A stretch of DNA of 64,000 nt from JBBTTE01 sp038064395 (GCA_038064395.1 JBBTTE010000002.1:1-64000); one strand, 5' to 3'; shown: positions 25,849-34,230, numbered from the stretch's first letter. Made by a program: numbers and translations. The notes: generated from the letters alone by a model not told the origin.

Positions 25849-25885
25849 GCATGTAGTGTATCAAAGTTTGACTCAACTTGCGAAT

Positions 25886-26773
25886 CTAGATGGCCAAAAA
25901 TGTTGTGATTGTATCAACTATTTCTGCTTCATTAACGGGGGTGGTGAACCACTGTATACTTTTGTTGCGCTTGAACCATGTCCGTTGGCGTTTGGCGAGA
26001 TCAAGTGTCTGTTTGATGATCTTCTGGCGAGCGTCTTCGACTGTTTCGACGCCCTCGAAGTAGCCTCTCCACTGCGCGTAGCCGACGCCTTTGAGCGCTT
26101 CGCAGTCCCAACCATAACGCTCTGCAATGGCCCCAACTTCGTCTTCTAGGCCTGCTTCTAGCATGCCATCGACCCGCCCTATCACCCGCTTTTCGAGCTC
26201 CGAGCGGTCGTACTTAAGACCGATGGTTAGCGTATTTTCACGCATTGCTTGGCGGGTTGGAACTGCTCCATTGGTTTCAATTAGTCTTATTAATCGGCGC
26301 TTGTTGCGAATATCTACTTCACCTAGCTCCAGGCCGAGCTCATCAATCTTGGCAAGCAGTTCTTCGTTGGTGAGTTGATTAAGTTCTTCACGCTCCGAAC
26401 GGTCACCTGCAGGCAAGAAGCCGTAGTCATATAAGACACCGTCAACATATAGGCCTGTGCCGCCCACCATTATTGGTAGCTTGCCGCGGCTGGCGATTTC
26501 ATCAATCGCCTCATTAGCTAGCTTCTTGAAGACCGCAGCGGTGAAATCCTCATCTGGATCAACTACATCTAACAGATGGTGCGGCACCATTTTTTGTTCT
26601 TCAGCCGAAGGTTTGGCTGTGCCAATATCAGCCTGACGCCTCACTGTCCACGAGTCGGCACAGATAATCTCGCCATTTAGCTTCTGTGCGAGACTAATAG
26701 ATAGCGCTGTCTTGCCAGAGGCCGTTTCGCCAACTATGACCAGTAAAGGGCTTACTCTTGGGTTGGCGACCAT
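25886..26773 (-). CDS. miaA: tRNA dimethylallyltransferase
   Basis: MiaA adds an isopentenyl group to A37 of tRNAs that read UNN codons. The 295-aa protein has the P-loop GETASGKTALS, the DIGTAKPSAEE motif, VPHHLLDVVDPDEDFTAA, GGTGLYVDG and the tRNA-binding KRQRTWFKRN near the end. The usual DSRQVY is changed to DSWTVRRQ, a local deviation. Its start lies inside the end of the ATL gene (22-nt overlap), so expression is coupled to it. Confidence 0.93.
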   Translation of the reverse strand: MVANPRVSPLLVIVGETASGKTALSISLAQKLNGEIICADSWTVRRQADIGTAKPSAEEQKMVPHHLLDVVDPDEDFTAAVFKKLANEAIDEIASRGKLPIMVGGTGLYVDGVLYDYGFLPAGDRSEREELNQLTNEELLAKIDELGLELGEVDIRNKRRLIRLIETNGAVPTRQAMRENTLTIGLKYDRSELEKRVIGRVDGMLEAGLEDEVGAIAERYGWDCEALKGVGYAQWRGYFEGVETVEDARQKIIKQTLDLAKRQRTWFKRNKSIQWFTTPVNEAEIVDTITTFLAI

Positions 26774-27072
26774 AGTAGCTCCATCACTTGCACCTTATAA
26801 TCATCAGATACATCATAGCCTTCGGCTTCAAGAGCGAGTTTGTGGCCAGCGCGGCCACTAGGATAGCCTGAGGCCAAACCGCCCTGCTTATTAACTACGC
26901 GCTGCCATGGTAAGTCTGGGTCGCCGAAGTGAGCAATGCCGCCAACAATGCGCGCCGCACGGGCATTGCCGCAGAGAGCCGCCAGCTGACCATAGGTCAT
27001 AACTCGCCCCTGAGGGATCTGAGCCACTAGAGCCTCCACCCGCTGCCTAAAGCCAGCTTCAACTTCGTTCAT
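26752..27072 (-). CDS. Alkyltransferase-like (ATL) protein, inactive MGMT homologue
   Basis: A 106-aa protein of the O6-alkylguanine alkyltransferase C-terminal domain. The helix-turn-helix is IPQGRVMTYGQLAALCGN with the arginine finger in ARAARIVGG. The active-site PCHRV is replaced by PWQRVV, so the alkyl-accepting cysteine is Trp, the mark of ATL proteins. Those bind alkylated guanine and hand it to nucleotide excision repair. It lies 3 bp after thrS and overlaps miaA, forming one operon. Confidence 0.9.
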   Translation of the reverse strand: MNEVEAGFRQRVEALVAQIPQGRVMTYGQLAALCGNARAARIVGGIAHFGDPDLPWQRVVNKQGGLASGYPSGRAGHKLALEAEGYDVSDDYKVQVMELLWSPTQE

Positions 27073-27075
27073 AGA

Positions 27076-28950
27076 CTATAAGGATGTCTTAAGCACTCGA
27101 GATTTGGCCTCGTTGACCACTGTACCGATGAATTGATCGATACCGATCGTCATTGGCACATCCATAACGGCCATATCCTTGCGAATACGCGGTATTACTT
27201 CGCTGCTGGCGATTTCTTTTTCGCCAATTACTAGGGTGTATGGGACTTTGGCGACTTCGGCGGCGCGGATCTTCTTGCCGACTGATTCGTTGGAATTATC
27301 CACGTACAGACGAACGCCCTTCTCCTTGGCCTGAGACAGAATCTTATCGGCGAAGGCTACCGTGGCTTCCTCTTGATTAACAGTAATCACTCTAACTTGT
27401 TCTGGTGCCAGCCAAATTGGGAACTTACCTGCCGTGTGCTCTATATATACAGACAAGAAACGCTCGATTGAGCCAAGAATAGCCTTGTGAATCATAGCTG
27501 GACGCTGCTTAGCGCCATGCTCATCGATGTACTCCAGCCCGAAGCGCTCTGGCTGCACGAAGTCCAACTGAACAGTAGCGCACTGCCATTTACGGCCTAA
27601 GGCATCGGCCACATGAATATCAATCTTCGGCCCGTAGAAAGCCGCTTCACCCAGCTCAATCTTGTAGTTCAGCTCTTGAGCTTTGGCAACGCCCTCCAAA
27701 ATATCCTGAGCAGCCTTCCAAACCTTAGGATCACCGAAGTAATTATCGCCATCATCACGGAAGGACAGGTCGACACTCAGATCCATGCCAAGTGTTAGGT
27801 ACATCTGCTTAACCATGCCAAGGATATTGCTCATTTCTTCTTCGATCTGATCTGGACGAACAAAGGCGTGCGAGTCATCCTGAGTCAATGCTCGCACTCT
27901 AGACAGGCCATGTAACTCACCGCTCTTCTCATCACGATACATAGTAGTCGTTTCCATATATCTCAGAGGTAGATCTCTGTAGCTGCGCGGCCGACTGGCA
28001 TAAATCTGCGTCACGTGCGGGCAGTTCATCGGCTTCAGCATGAACTTATCGGTTGATTCCACACTAGACACGTCGAAACGCTCTGGATACTTCTCATAGT
28101 GCCCAGACGCCTGATATAGCTCAACCTTGGTCATGTGCGGCGTCCAAACAGCCTCGTAGCCAGCTGTGCGCTGCAGCTCCTCGGAGAACCTGACTAGCTC
28201 GTTGCGAAGAACTGTGCCACGAGGCGTGAAGAGCGGCAATCCAGGTCCCACCAGATCAGATATAGTGAACAGATCCAGCTCCTGCCCTAGCTTACGGTGA
28301 TCACGCTTCTTAGCTTCTTCTATAAGGGCTAGATGATTGTGTAACTCCTGATCAGTCGCAAAAGCCACGCCATAGAGACGCTGCATCTGCGGATTCTTCT
28401 CGTTGCCACGCCAGTAAGCACCAGCCACTCGTAGCAGCTTGAAAGCACCAGTTTTACCAGTAGACTCTACGTGCGGACCCCGACATAGGTCGGTAAAGTC
28501 GCCATTCTGATAGAACGACACGTTAGCAACTTGGGCATCACCCTCGGTGATAGTTCCCAGCTCATCGGCGTTAAGATCCTTGGCAACAGTGGTACCTGCC
28601 CGCTTCAGATCGTTCAATAACTCTTCCTTATATGGCTGCTTGGCTTGCTGCGCCCAAGCAATCGCCTCATCAACTGGCTTCTCCGACTTCGTGAAAGGCT
28701 CATCAGCCGTGATAATCTTAGCCATCTCAGCCTCAATCTTGCCGAAATCCTCTTCGGAGACCTTGGCCTTCCCCAGATCAATATCATAATAGAAGCCATT
28801 CTCGACCACTGGCCCAACACCGAACTTAGCCTCAGGCCAGAGATGCTGCACCGCCGTAGCCATAATATGCGCCAAAGAGTGCCGCATGGCATGTAATTGA
28901 TCTGCTTGATTGCTGTCGTTGCTTGGGTTGCTTGGGTTGCTGTCTGGCAC
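27076..28950 (-). CDS. thrS: Threonyl-tRNA synthetase lacking the TGS domain
   Basis: Charges tRNA-Thr. The 624-aa protein begins, after a ~20-aa low-complexity stretch (NPSNPSND), directly with the editing domain (HSLAHIMA, DLCRGPH), then the class II core: zinc-binding Cys in MLKPMNCPHVT, motif 2 around RDEKSGELHGL, the late His in AMIHKAILGSIERF, and the anticodon-binding domain at about residue 520. The ~60-aa N-terminal TGS domain of most ThrRS is absent. GTG 28950 is chosen for its AAGGAGG site 5 nt upstream. Expression is governed by the T-box leader just upstream. Confidence 0.92.
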   Translation of the reverse strand: MPDSNPSNPSNDSNQADQLHAMRHSLAHIMATAVQHLWPEAKFGVGPVVENGFYYDIDLGKAKVSEEDFGKIEAEMAKIITADEPFTKSEKPVDEAIAWAQQAKQPYKEELLNDLKRAGTTVAKDLNADELGTITEGDAQVANVSFYQNGDFTDLCRGPHVESTGKTGAFKLLRVAGAYWRGNEKNPQMQRLYGVAFATDQELHNHLALIEEAKKRDHRKLGQELDLFTISDLVGPGLPLFTPRGTVLRNELVRFSEELQRTAGYEAVWTPHMTKVELYQASGHYEKYPERFDVSSVESTDKFMLKPMNCPHVTQIYASRPRSYRDLPLRYMETTTMYRDEKSGELHGLSRVRALTQDDSHAFVRPDQIEEEMSNILGMVKQMYLTLGMDLSVDLSFRDDGDNYFGDPKVWKAAQDILEGVAKAQELNYKIELGEAAFYGPKIDIHVADALGRKWQCATVQLDFVQPERFGLEYIDEHGAKQRPAMIHKAILGSIERFLSVYIEHTAGKFPIWLAPEQVRVITVNQEEATVAFADKILSQAKEKGVRLYVDNSNESVGKKIRAAEVAKVPYTLVIGEKEIASSEVIPRIRKDMAVMDVPMTIGIDQFIGTVVNEAKSRVLKTSL

Positions 28951-28995
28951 TTTGGCCTCCTTAGTACTTGTTAGGGTGCTTTTGCTTAAATAAAA

Positions 28996-29186
28996 GAGAC
29001 GCCTCAGATTCAATACTCTCGCAGGGTATTTAATCTGTAAGCGTCTCGGTCCTAACTAATTTCAGTTCAGAAATTTCAGTTCGGAGGTTCCACCTCGACT
29101 TTTACTCTTGCGACTTCCCTGTACCGTCGGGTGTCGCCACATCTACGGAGCTCCTTGGTTGGTGATTCCACGTCAACGCTCCCCTT
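28996..29186 (-). promoter_or_regulatory. T-box riboswitch (threonine) controlling thrS, with terminator
   Basis: The minus-strand leader contains the T-box core AGGTGGAACCTCC (29095-29083). Its TGGA can pair with the UCCA end of uncharged tRNA-Thr; the tRNA-Thr in this window has U73. A terminator follows (arms GAGACGC/GCGTCTC, 29047-28996, then TTTTATTT). GGACCGAGAC can pair with GTCGAGGT upstream, giving an antiterminator. The first stem is very short (GGAGC/GCTCC, about 29182-29148) and holds ACC-A on its 3' side, a plausible threonine specifier. A middle stem GCGAC/GTCGC follows. Confidence 0.82.
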
Positions 29187-29187
29187 C

Positions 29188-29215
29188 AGTATAACATCGG
29201 TGCCTGACCAGACAA
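29188..29215 (-). promoter_or_regulatory. Promoter of the thrS T-box leader
   Basis: TTGTCT (29215-29210) and TATACT (29193-29188) have a 16-nt spacer on the minus strand; transcription would start near 29183, at the base of the short first stem. Confidence 0.6.
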
Positions 29216-29253
29216 ATAAAGCCAGCGAACTTCGGGTAACAAAAAAGGATCAA

Positions 29254-29358
29254 ATGATCTCGCAATTCATTCGATCCTCTTCCGACGAGATTCGTCGAGA
29301 TAAAACAGTCTCGGCAAAACTTCACCTAGGAATAATCTTAGCAGGGTTAGTATTATAA
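29254..29358 (+). CDS. Possible 34-aa single-pass membrane peptide
   Basis: A short ORF starting ATGATCTCG after AAAAAAGGATCAA encodes a basic, serine-rich N-terminus followed by a hydrophobic end (LHLGIILAGLVL). It diverges from the thrS leader. There is no clear promoter and no recognisable family, so this may be chance. Confidence 0.25.
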   Translation: MISQFIRSSSDEIRRDKTVSAKLHLGIILAGLVL

Positions 29359-29682
29359 GGCTAGCCTATTTATGCTGTAATTTGCACATTTCAACATGGG
29401 GATAACTATTTTTGCCTGACGTCACGCGTGGCGTTAACGCTTATTATTAGCTGGTCTGTCTCTGTCAGCAGTTAGAACTTCGACTACATCAACCGGCCAC
29501 CACACCCATTATGCATACGATCTATGCCTGATGGGTGCCTATTAGGTGTGGTGGCCAAATACTTAACTCCGTCCCAGTACAGCTGGGATCTAGCAAGAAT
29601 TGTGTGATTCTCCCCTGTTAATAGTTGCGCAAAAGGCCAAATTGAGGTAAATTGTAATCTGTTTAGACAGACACAGAACTGG
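29359..29682. other. Intergenic stretch before tRNA-Val
   Basis: No credible coding region. It holds the repeat R2 (29497-29554), a small hairpin (TCCCAG/CTGGGA near 29573-29589) and a possible tRNA promoter (TTGCGC, 17 nt, TAAATT, ending near 29652). Nothing else stands out. Confidence 0.6.
29497..29554. repeat. 58-bp palindromic repeat, copy R2
   Basis: Starts CCACCACACC and ends GGTGTGGTGG, exactly 58 bp. Its reverse complement matches copy R1 at most core positions, so R1 and R2 are one subfamily in opposite orientation. Confidence 0.9.
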
Positions 29683-29759
29683 GGGCGATTAGCTCATTTG
29701 GCTAGAGCGCCGCATTGACGTTGCGGAGGTGAGAGGTTCGAATCCTCTATCGCCCACCA
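29683..29759 (+). tRNA. tRNA-Val(GAC)
   Basis: Acceptor GGGCGAT/ATCGCCC, D-arm GCTC/GAGC, anticodon stem CCGCA/TGCGG with loop TTGACGT (anticodon GAC), T-arm AGAGG/CCTCT, discriminator A and encoded CCA. Confidence 0.96.
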
Positions 29760-29827
29760 TAGTCTTGATTTAATATATATTTAACAATTCACCCCTGTTA
29801 GTGGTGTTAGCAGAGCTGCCTAGAGCC

Positions 29828-29856
29828 TTGACAAGAAGCCGCCTAATTGATAGGAT
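29828..29856 (+). promoter_or_regulatory. Strong promoter, TTGACA-N17-TAGGAT
   Basis: Perfect -35 at 29828-29833 and TAGGAT at 29851-29856 with a 17-nt spacer, identical in both boxes to the minus-strand promoter at 12205-12233. Transcription would start near 29863, almost 300 nt before nrdR. Confidence 0.65.
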
Positions 29857-29862
29857 AGATCG

Positions 29863-30060
29863 GTTAAACAGGGATGTTTTGGTATTCGTAAAAGTAGCGC
29901 GCTTGACGCCTTTCAGTTGTTCTATGAAGAGTTGATCTCTTCAAACCCCAACAACAATCGCATTAGACGACTCCGTTCCACCGCTTCAGCTAAATAGCTA
30001 AGTCGCAAAACGAGTCTCCGCCCCGAGAACCAATAGGTTGCTCGGGATTTCTAGTTTCAA
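29863..30060 (+). ncRNA. Putative structured leader or RNA upstream of nrdR
   Basis: The ~290 nt between the promoter and nrdR have no credible ORF but clear structure: a GAAGAG/CTCTTC hairpin (29926-29942), a long-range GACTC/GAGTC pairing (29969-29973 with 30012-30016) and a stable hairpin CCCGAG/CTCGGG (30022-30046) followed by a weak T-rich tract that may terminate. The beginning (GGGATGTTTTGGTATTCG) recalls a tmRNA 5' end, but no T-arm or CCA end is found, so I do not name it. It may be a leader of nrdR or a separate RNA. Confidence 0.4.
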
Positions 30061-30156
30061 GAGCCCACTTAATTAAGATTTAATGAAGTAGTTGTCCACC
30101 TAATCGGGCAAACTTATCCACTAGCGTTTTTAATAGCGATATGACAATATGTAGTC

Positions 30157-30561
30157 ATGGTTTGCATACATTGTGGCTCAGAAACTCACGTTATTAACTC
30201 CAGACCTCAGAAACGGCTTAATCAAGTTTGGCGTCGACGGCGCTGCAACACCTGTCAGGCTGTCTTCACTACCGAGGAAACAACCCAGTATCAGGCAGTC
30301 TGGGCTGTCAGAGGCCTCAAGAACGGCGTAGAGCCCTTTAGCCGCGACAAACTACTGCTTAGCGTCTACAAGAGCTGTGAGCACCGCAAAACGGCCTTAG
30401 AGGACGCTAGAGGGCTAACGGACACAATTATTAATAAGCTGCGAGACCGTGTGGTCGATGGCGTACTCACCCGACCAGTGATCACACAAGTTACTCAGGT
30501 GTCGCTTAATCGTTTCGACGGCGCGGCCAGCGTACATTACGCAGCCTTCCACGCCTCTTAG
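30157..30561 (+). CDS. nrdR: Transcriptional repressor NrdR
   Basis: NrdR represses ribonucleotide reductase genes in response to ATP/dATP. The 134-aa protein has the N-terminal zinc ribbon (CIHC and CNTC pairs in MVCIHCGSETHVINSRPQK..RRRRCNTCQ) and the ATP-cone (VRGLKNGVEPFSRDKLLLSV). It is about 15-20 aa shorter than usual. Its last 56 nt overlap the convergent glycosyltransferase gene. No nrd genes are in the window. Confidence 0.92.
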   Translation: MVCIHCGSETHVINSRPQKRLNQVWRRRRCNTCQAVFTTEETTQYQAVWAVRGLKNGVEPFSRDKLLLSVYKSCEHRKTALEDARGLTDTIINKLRDRVVDGVLTRPVITQVTQVSLNRFDGAASVHYAAFHAS

Positions 30562-32194
30562 CTGCCAGACTGGGGTCAGCGGCCGTGCTGTGGCGAACGC
30601 CACCAGTGTTAACAGTAGCTTTTTCGGTTACGTCGAACTTCGATGGGTATCTCTTGAATATGAGTCGTGTCTGGGAGTTGAAGGCCGCCAAACAACCGAA
30701 AGCTATACCTGTTATGGGCAGTAAAGCCCACTGTAGCAACATGAAGATCGAGCGGTGACGACGATAGCGGGCTGGCCGTGGCGGCAAAGTTACCAAACAG
30801 ACATAAACAGTTACCAGCAATGCCGCAATGCCGAAACGCTGAACCTTACTAACTATCAGGGGTAACTCATTGGCCGCGAGGTTCTGAGGATGGAACAGCG
30901 CCGGCACAAAACCAACATACCAGACCAGTAATGCCTGAGTAGCCCAGCCGACGTGCCCCTCGAGAGTGCGGAGCAATTTGGCCAGAACATCGGCCTTGGG
31001 TATCTTGTTCTTATGCCAAAACCCCATGTCAGCAATATAAGCTATGTCCGAAGCACCGTAAGTCCAGCGCTTCAACTGAGTGAACTGGGCTTTGATCGTC
31101 TTGATGTAGCCGTCAGCCAGCACAGCATCTTGATAGATTGGAATACTGAACGGATACACCCTGTAATCACCGTCAAAGTGGAAGTAGCTGCGCCAGAACT
31201 GATGGCCGTCTTCAACCACAGTACGAGTACTCCAGAAGTCCATGTCGATCAGCGATTGCATCGGTTGGGCATGAGCCGAGAAGTTGCGCGACAGATGCGG
31301 ACGCTGCGTGTTGACGATGTAGAACAGATTATTACCAGTGGCGATGACCCTCATAAGAGTCGGAGCGTCCCAGATATTATTAGTGAACATCGCTAGGGGC
31401 TGGTACGACGCCTTGAGAGGATCAGGCACTACGCAGTACAGATAACTTAGCGCTGCGAAGTAACGCTTATCAGGTCGATTATCGGCGTCTAGAGTTGTGA
31501 CGATAACTTTGGTCGCATCAAGCTTTTCTTTGGCGAGGTACTTCTTAAGAGCACGTCCGGCATAGGTTATATTACCGCCCTTGCCGATGACTTCGCCTTC
31601 GATATTAGCGGGGTGTTTAACGATCATGGCGTGCTTGAATTTGTCGCCGTATAGCTTGATTAGCTCCTTGACACGCTCCTCTGACTCCTTGCCAACGCGG
31701 CCTTCATAAGCAATCACCAAGATCATTTGCTTAGAGTCGTACTCCGCGTCCAACGTCGCCTGAATAGTCGGCTCGAGCACCTCCCGACTCTCATTAACAG
31801 TGGCAATGATAACAGCATGTACCAGATCACTCGGCTTAATATCATACTTGCGCGTATCTAGCCGCTTGAGATTGTTGAGATGCCACTTGGGCCTCACGAT
31901 AGTCGCACCAACCACCTTGCCAGCCTCAATATCAGCACCCAGCCCAGTCCAATCGAGTTTCATATGGCGTTTCATGGTTCGGTAGCCAGCAATCGCTCTT
32001 GTTGAATAAGCCATCGAGCGAACAAAGAAGATTAACAGATAGAAAAGTATGAAGAATATAGCCGCCGTAACGTTGATCAGGCTCAGGATTAGCGGTAAGA
32101 ACAGCAGGCTCCAGCTCAAAGCACCAGGCAGTATTTCGAAGAAGCGATAATGCCCCTTGCGGTCCTTCTCAAACGGAATTTCCAGATCAATCAC
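30506..32194 (-). CDS. Membrane GT2 glycosyltransferase, cellulose-synthase-like
   Basis: A 562-aa processive-type family 2 glycosyltransferase. Two membrane helices near residues 25-60 precede the catalytic domain, which has VIIATVNESREVLEPTIQA, the DAD in TTLDADNRPDKRYF, the ED in RTVVEDGHQFW and the QLKRW motif. About four more helices follow. It probably builds a surface polysaccharide. The C-terminus is basic (RRGRLRNVRWPRRRND) and is encoded antisense to the end of nrdR, so the last residues may be a recent extension. A small membrane-protein gene lies 10 bp upstream on the same strand. Confidence 0.87.
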   Translation of the reverse strand: MIDLEIPFEKDRKGHYRFFEILPGALSWSLLFLPLILSLINVTAAIFFILFYLLIFFVRSMAYSTRAIAGYRTMKRHMKLDWTGLGADIEAGKVVGATIVRPKWHLNNLKRLDTRKYDIKPSDLVHAVIIATVNESREVLEPTIQATLDAEYDSKQMILVIAYEGRVGKESEERVKELIKLYGDKFKHAMIVKHPANIEGEVIGKGGNITYAGRALKKYLAKEKLDATKVIVTTLDADNRPDKRYFAALSYLYCVVPDPLKASYQPLAMFTNNIWDAPTLMRVIATGNNLFYIVNTQRPHLSRNFSAHAQPMQSLIDMDFWSTRTVVEDGHQFWRSYFHFDGDYRVYPFSIPIYQDAVLADGYIKTIKAQFTQLKRWTYGASDIAYIADMGFWHKNKIPKADVLAKLLRTLEGHVGWATQALLVWYVGFVPALFHPQNLAANELPLIVSKVQRFGIAALLVTVYVCLVTLPPRPARYRRHRSIFMLLQWALLPITGIAFGCLAAFNSQTRLIFKRYPSKFDVTEKATVNTGGVRHSTAADPSLAAKRRGRLRNVRWPRRRND

Positions 32195-32204
32195 GTGGCC
32201 AGAC

Positions 32205-32570
32205 CTAGCGCAGTGTTAGCAGCGAGTTACTGATAATAATAGTCAGCGTCAGAAGTAGAATGCCCATAGCAAGGATAGCTAACGCCAGTTGGCGGTGAAT
32301 CTTGTAGGCCCGCATACTAAGCACGGTGTGGGCTGCCAGAACTATTAGGGCGAAGACCACGAAGCCGAGAAGCTCCATAACACCGCCGTTAGTAAATCGG
32401 TTTACCGCCAAAGGATTGGAGCAATCACGACACTGCACAATGTAACCGTTACTATGTCCGGTACTTAGGCTGACCAGCACGAAAAGACTGCCACCAATTG
32501 CCAAGAAAATGTTGATGCTGAGCAGCAACATTATTAAATGATCGTGAAAGTACTTCTTTGATATTGCCAT
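32205..32570 (-). CDS. Small membrane protein upstream of the GT2 gene
   Basis: A 121-aa protein with three hydrophobic helices (about residues 13-35, 66-88 and 95-117) and a short loop with CRDCSN between the first two. No family is recognised. Only 10 bp separate it from the glycosyltransferase gene, so it is likely an accessory subunit or simply cotranscribed. Confidence 0.65.
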   Translation of the reverse strand: MAISKKYFHDHLIMLLLSINIFLAIGGSLFVLVSLSTGHSNGYIVQCRDCSNPLAVNRFTNGGVMELLGFVVFALIVLAAHTVLSMRAYKIHRQLALAILAMGILLLTLTIIISNSLLTLR

Positions 32571-32596
32571 ATGGTTAGAAACTATTGTATCACCTC

Positions 32597-32671
32597 TGGT
32601 GCGGATAGAGAGAATCGAACTCTCCTCTCAACCTTGGGAAGGTTGCATATTAGCCACTATACGATACCCGC
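32597..32671 (-). tRNA. tRNA-Gly(CCC)
   Basis: Acceptor GCGGGTA/TATCCGC, anticodon stem CAACC/GGTTG with loop TTCCCAA (anticodon CCC), T-loop TTCGATT, discriminator A, encoded CCA (32599-32597). Confidence 0.95.
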
Positions 32672-32675
32672 GAAT

Positions 32676-32751
32676 TGGAGCCACCTAGCAGGATCGAACT
32701 GCTGACCTACACGTTACGAATGTGTCGCTCTACCAACTGAGCTAAGGTGGC
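32676..32751 (-). tRNA. tRNA-Thr(CGT)
   Basis: Acceptor GCCACCT/AGGTGGC, D-arm GCTC/GAGC, anticodon loop TTCGTAA (anticodon CGT), T-loop TTCGATC, discriminator U73 and encoded CCA. The anticodon stem ACACA/CGTGT has one A-C mismatch at the loop-closing pair 31-39. U73 fits the TGGA of the thrS T-box. It is 4 bp upstream of tRNA-Gly, in the same transcript. Confidence 0.94.
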
Positions 32752-32819
32752 CTATGCTGCCTTGTTCCGCAATATTATATCAGCCTGCCGGTTGGAGTTT
32801 GGATGATGCTTGGCCAATC

Positions 32820-33371
32820 TTAGGCCGAAAGTGCCTTATCCAGATCCATACGCATGTGACGTAACCGGCCATGTTCTGGCCAAGGTTCGTGCTCAAATGA
32901 TTGGAGGATTGCTTCTTTTGGATAGCTAGCCTCGATGTTGTCGGCATAACCATTGCCGATCTGGGCATCGCGCTCAACATAGGAATAACCAGCGCTCTGA
33001 AGCTTGATAAACATGTCATTCATCAGAGGTCTTATAAGACCTTCCCCTTGTCTAGCGGGAGATATGGCCGAATAATAAATGTACGCTGTCTGATGAGATT
33101 CAGACTCTCGCGAAGGATCCATTACGTTGACAGGTACGGCAAGACTAAACCCAAGCACAGTTTTGTCTTCTTGAAGTGTCACAAGTATGGTTCTTGGCCG
33201 AAGAATTAAATCTTTTAAGTTGGCCGCCATTACAACTTCATCCGTTTGTCCTAAGATTGGCTCAGCTGGATCTGGAAAACTATTGATATCGTCGACCATA
33301 TTGACCACTTGGTTAACCATCCCAAGTGGGTATTTGCCGCTGTCTTCGTTTGGAATTGATAATTCTGACAT
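32820..33371 (-). CDS. GNAT-like N-acetyltransferase
   Basis: A 183-aa protein. The middle matches the acetyl-CoA-binding core of GNAT enzymes: strand TAYIYYSAISPARQGEGLIR with a Q-G-x-G-like pyrophosphate loop, then an amphipathic helix (PLMNDMFIKLQSAGY) and VERDAQIGNGY. The first ~60 residues are unrecognised. Substrate unknown. It lies between tRNA-Thr and uppP. Confidence 0.65.
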   Translation of the reverse strand: MSELSIPNEDSGKYPLGMVNQVVNMVDDINSFPDPAEPILGQTDEVVMAANLKDLILRPRTILVTLQEDKTVLGFSLAVPVNVMDPSRESESHQTAYIYYSAISPARQGEGLIRPLMNDMFIKLQSAGYSYVERDAQIGNGYADNIEASYPKEAILQSFEHEPWPEHGRLRHMRMDLDKALSA

Positions 33372-33396
33372 CTTGAGAATAGTATCTTAGCTCTGT

Positions 33397-34230
33397 TCAA
33401 GTAGCGCTAATTACACCTGTAGACAGTAATACTATTAGCAGTAAACCAAGCCCGATTCGATAGATAATGAACACGCTGAAGCTGTGCTTGCTGACGAACT
33501 TGAGTAGCCATGCGACCGAAGCGTAAGCCACGAAGAAACTGACGATTGTGGCTACGATTGTGGCTGTCCAACCGACACCTTGGGAGATTTGATCGCCCTT
33601 GCTGACGATTTCTAGTAAGCCGGCGGCAAGCAAAGCTGGGATCGATAGGAAGAATGACAGCCTAGTCACGGCTACCCTGTCGAGTCCCCTGAATAATCCA
33701 GCCGAAATAGTAGCGCCAGAGCGCGAAACCCCAGGCACTAGAGCCAAACACTGCGCTAAGCCAACTATCAAGGTGTCGCGCCAAGTAATCGCCGCCTCGT
33801 GACGATTCTGCTTGGCAGTAGTATCAGCCCACCACATCACGAGACTCCAGACAATTAGAGCCACACTAACTAGCCAAAGGCTGCGCAAGTTGTTCTCTAT
33901 TTGATGCCTGAACAACAAACCAACTACGGCAATCGGAATCGAACCAATAATTACAGCCCAGCCGAAGCGATAATCTGCCTTACGGCGAGTCTTATCGAGA
34001 AGGCCACCGAACCAGCCAGTAAGAATTCGCCAAATATCTTGTCGGAAGTAAACCAGCGTAGCCAATACGGCTCCCATCTGAATTATGGCCGTGAAGGCCA
34101 CCATATCAGGGTCGCTGATCGAGTAGCCGAAGAGGTTTTCAGCAATTGTCAGGTGAGCAGTACTGGATATCGGCAAAAACTCAGTGACGCCTTCGATGAC
34201 GCCCATAATGATCGCTTGAAATATATCCAT
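33397..34230 (-). CDS. uppP: Undecaprenyl-diphosphatase
   Basis: A 277-aa integral membrane phosphatase that recycles the lipid carrier for wall and surface-polymer synthesis. The two signature motifs are EGVTEFLPISSTAHLTI and PGVSRSGATISAGL, among about eight membrane helices. TAAAAT ends 6 nt before the ATG without a Shine-Dalgarno, suggesting leaderless translation. Loss of this activity would affect the GT2 product and peptidoglycan alike. Confidence 0.95.
   Translation of the reverse strand: MDIFQAIIMGVIEGVTEFLPISSTAHLTIAENLFGYSISDPDMVAFTAIIQMGAVLATLVYFRQDIWRILTGWFGGLLDKTRRKADYRFGWAVIIGSIPIAVVGLLFRHQIENNLRSLWLVSVALIVWSLVMWWADTTAKQNRHEAAITWRDTLIVGLAQCLALVPGVSRSGATISAGLFRGLDRVAVTRLSFFLSIPALLAAGLLEIVSKGDQISQGVGWTATIVATIVSFFVAYASVAWLLKFVSKHSFSVFIIYRIGLGLLLIVLLSTGVISAT

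Noticed and set aside
29863..30156. tmRNA gene upstream of nrdR
   Set aside because: The 5' part resembles tmRNA, but nothing downstream pairs with the acceptor and no T-arm is present before nrdR.
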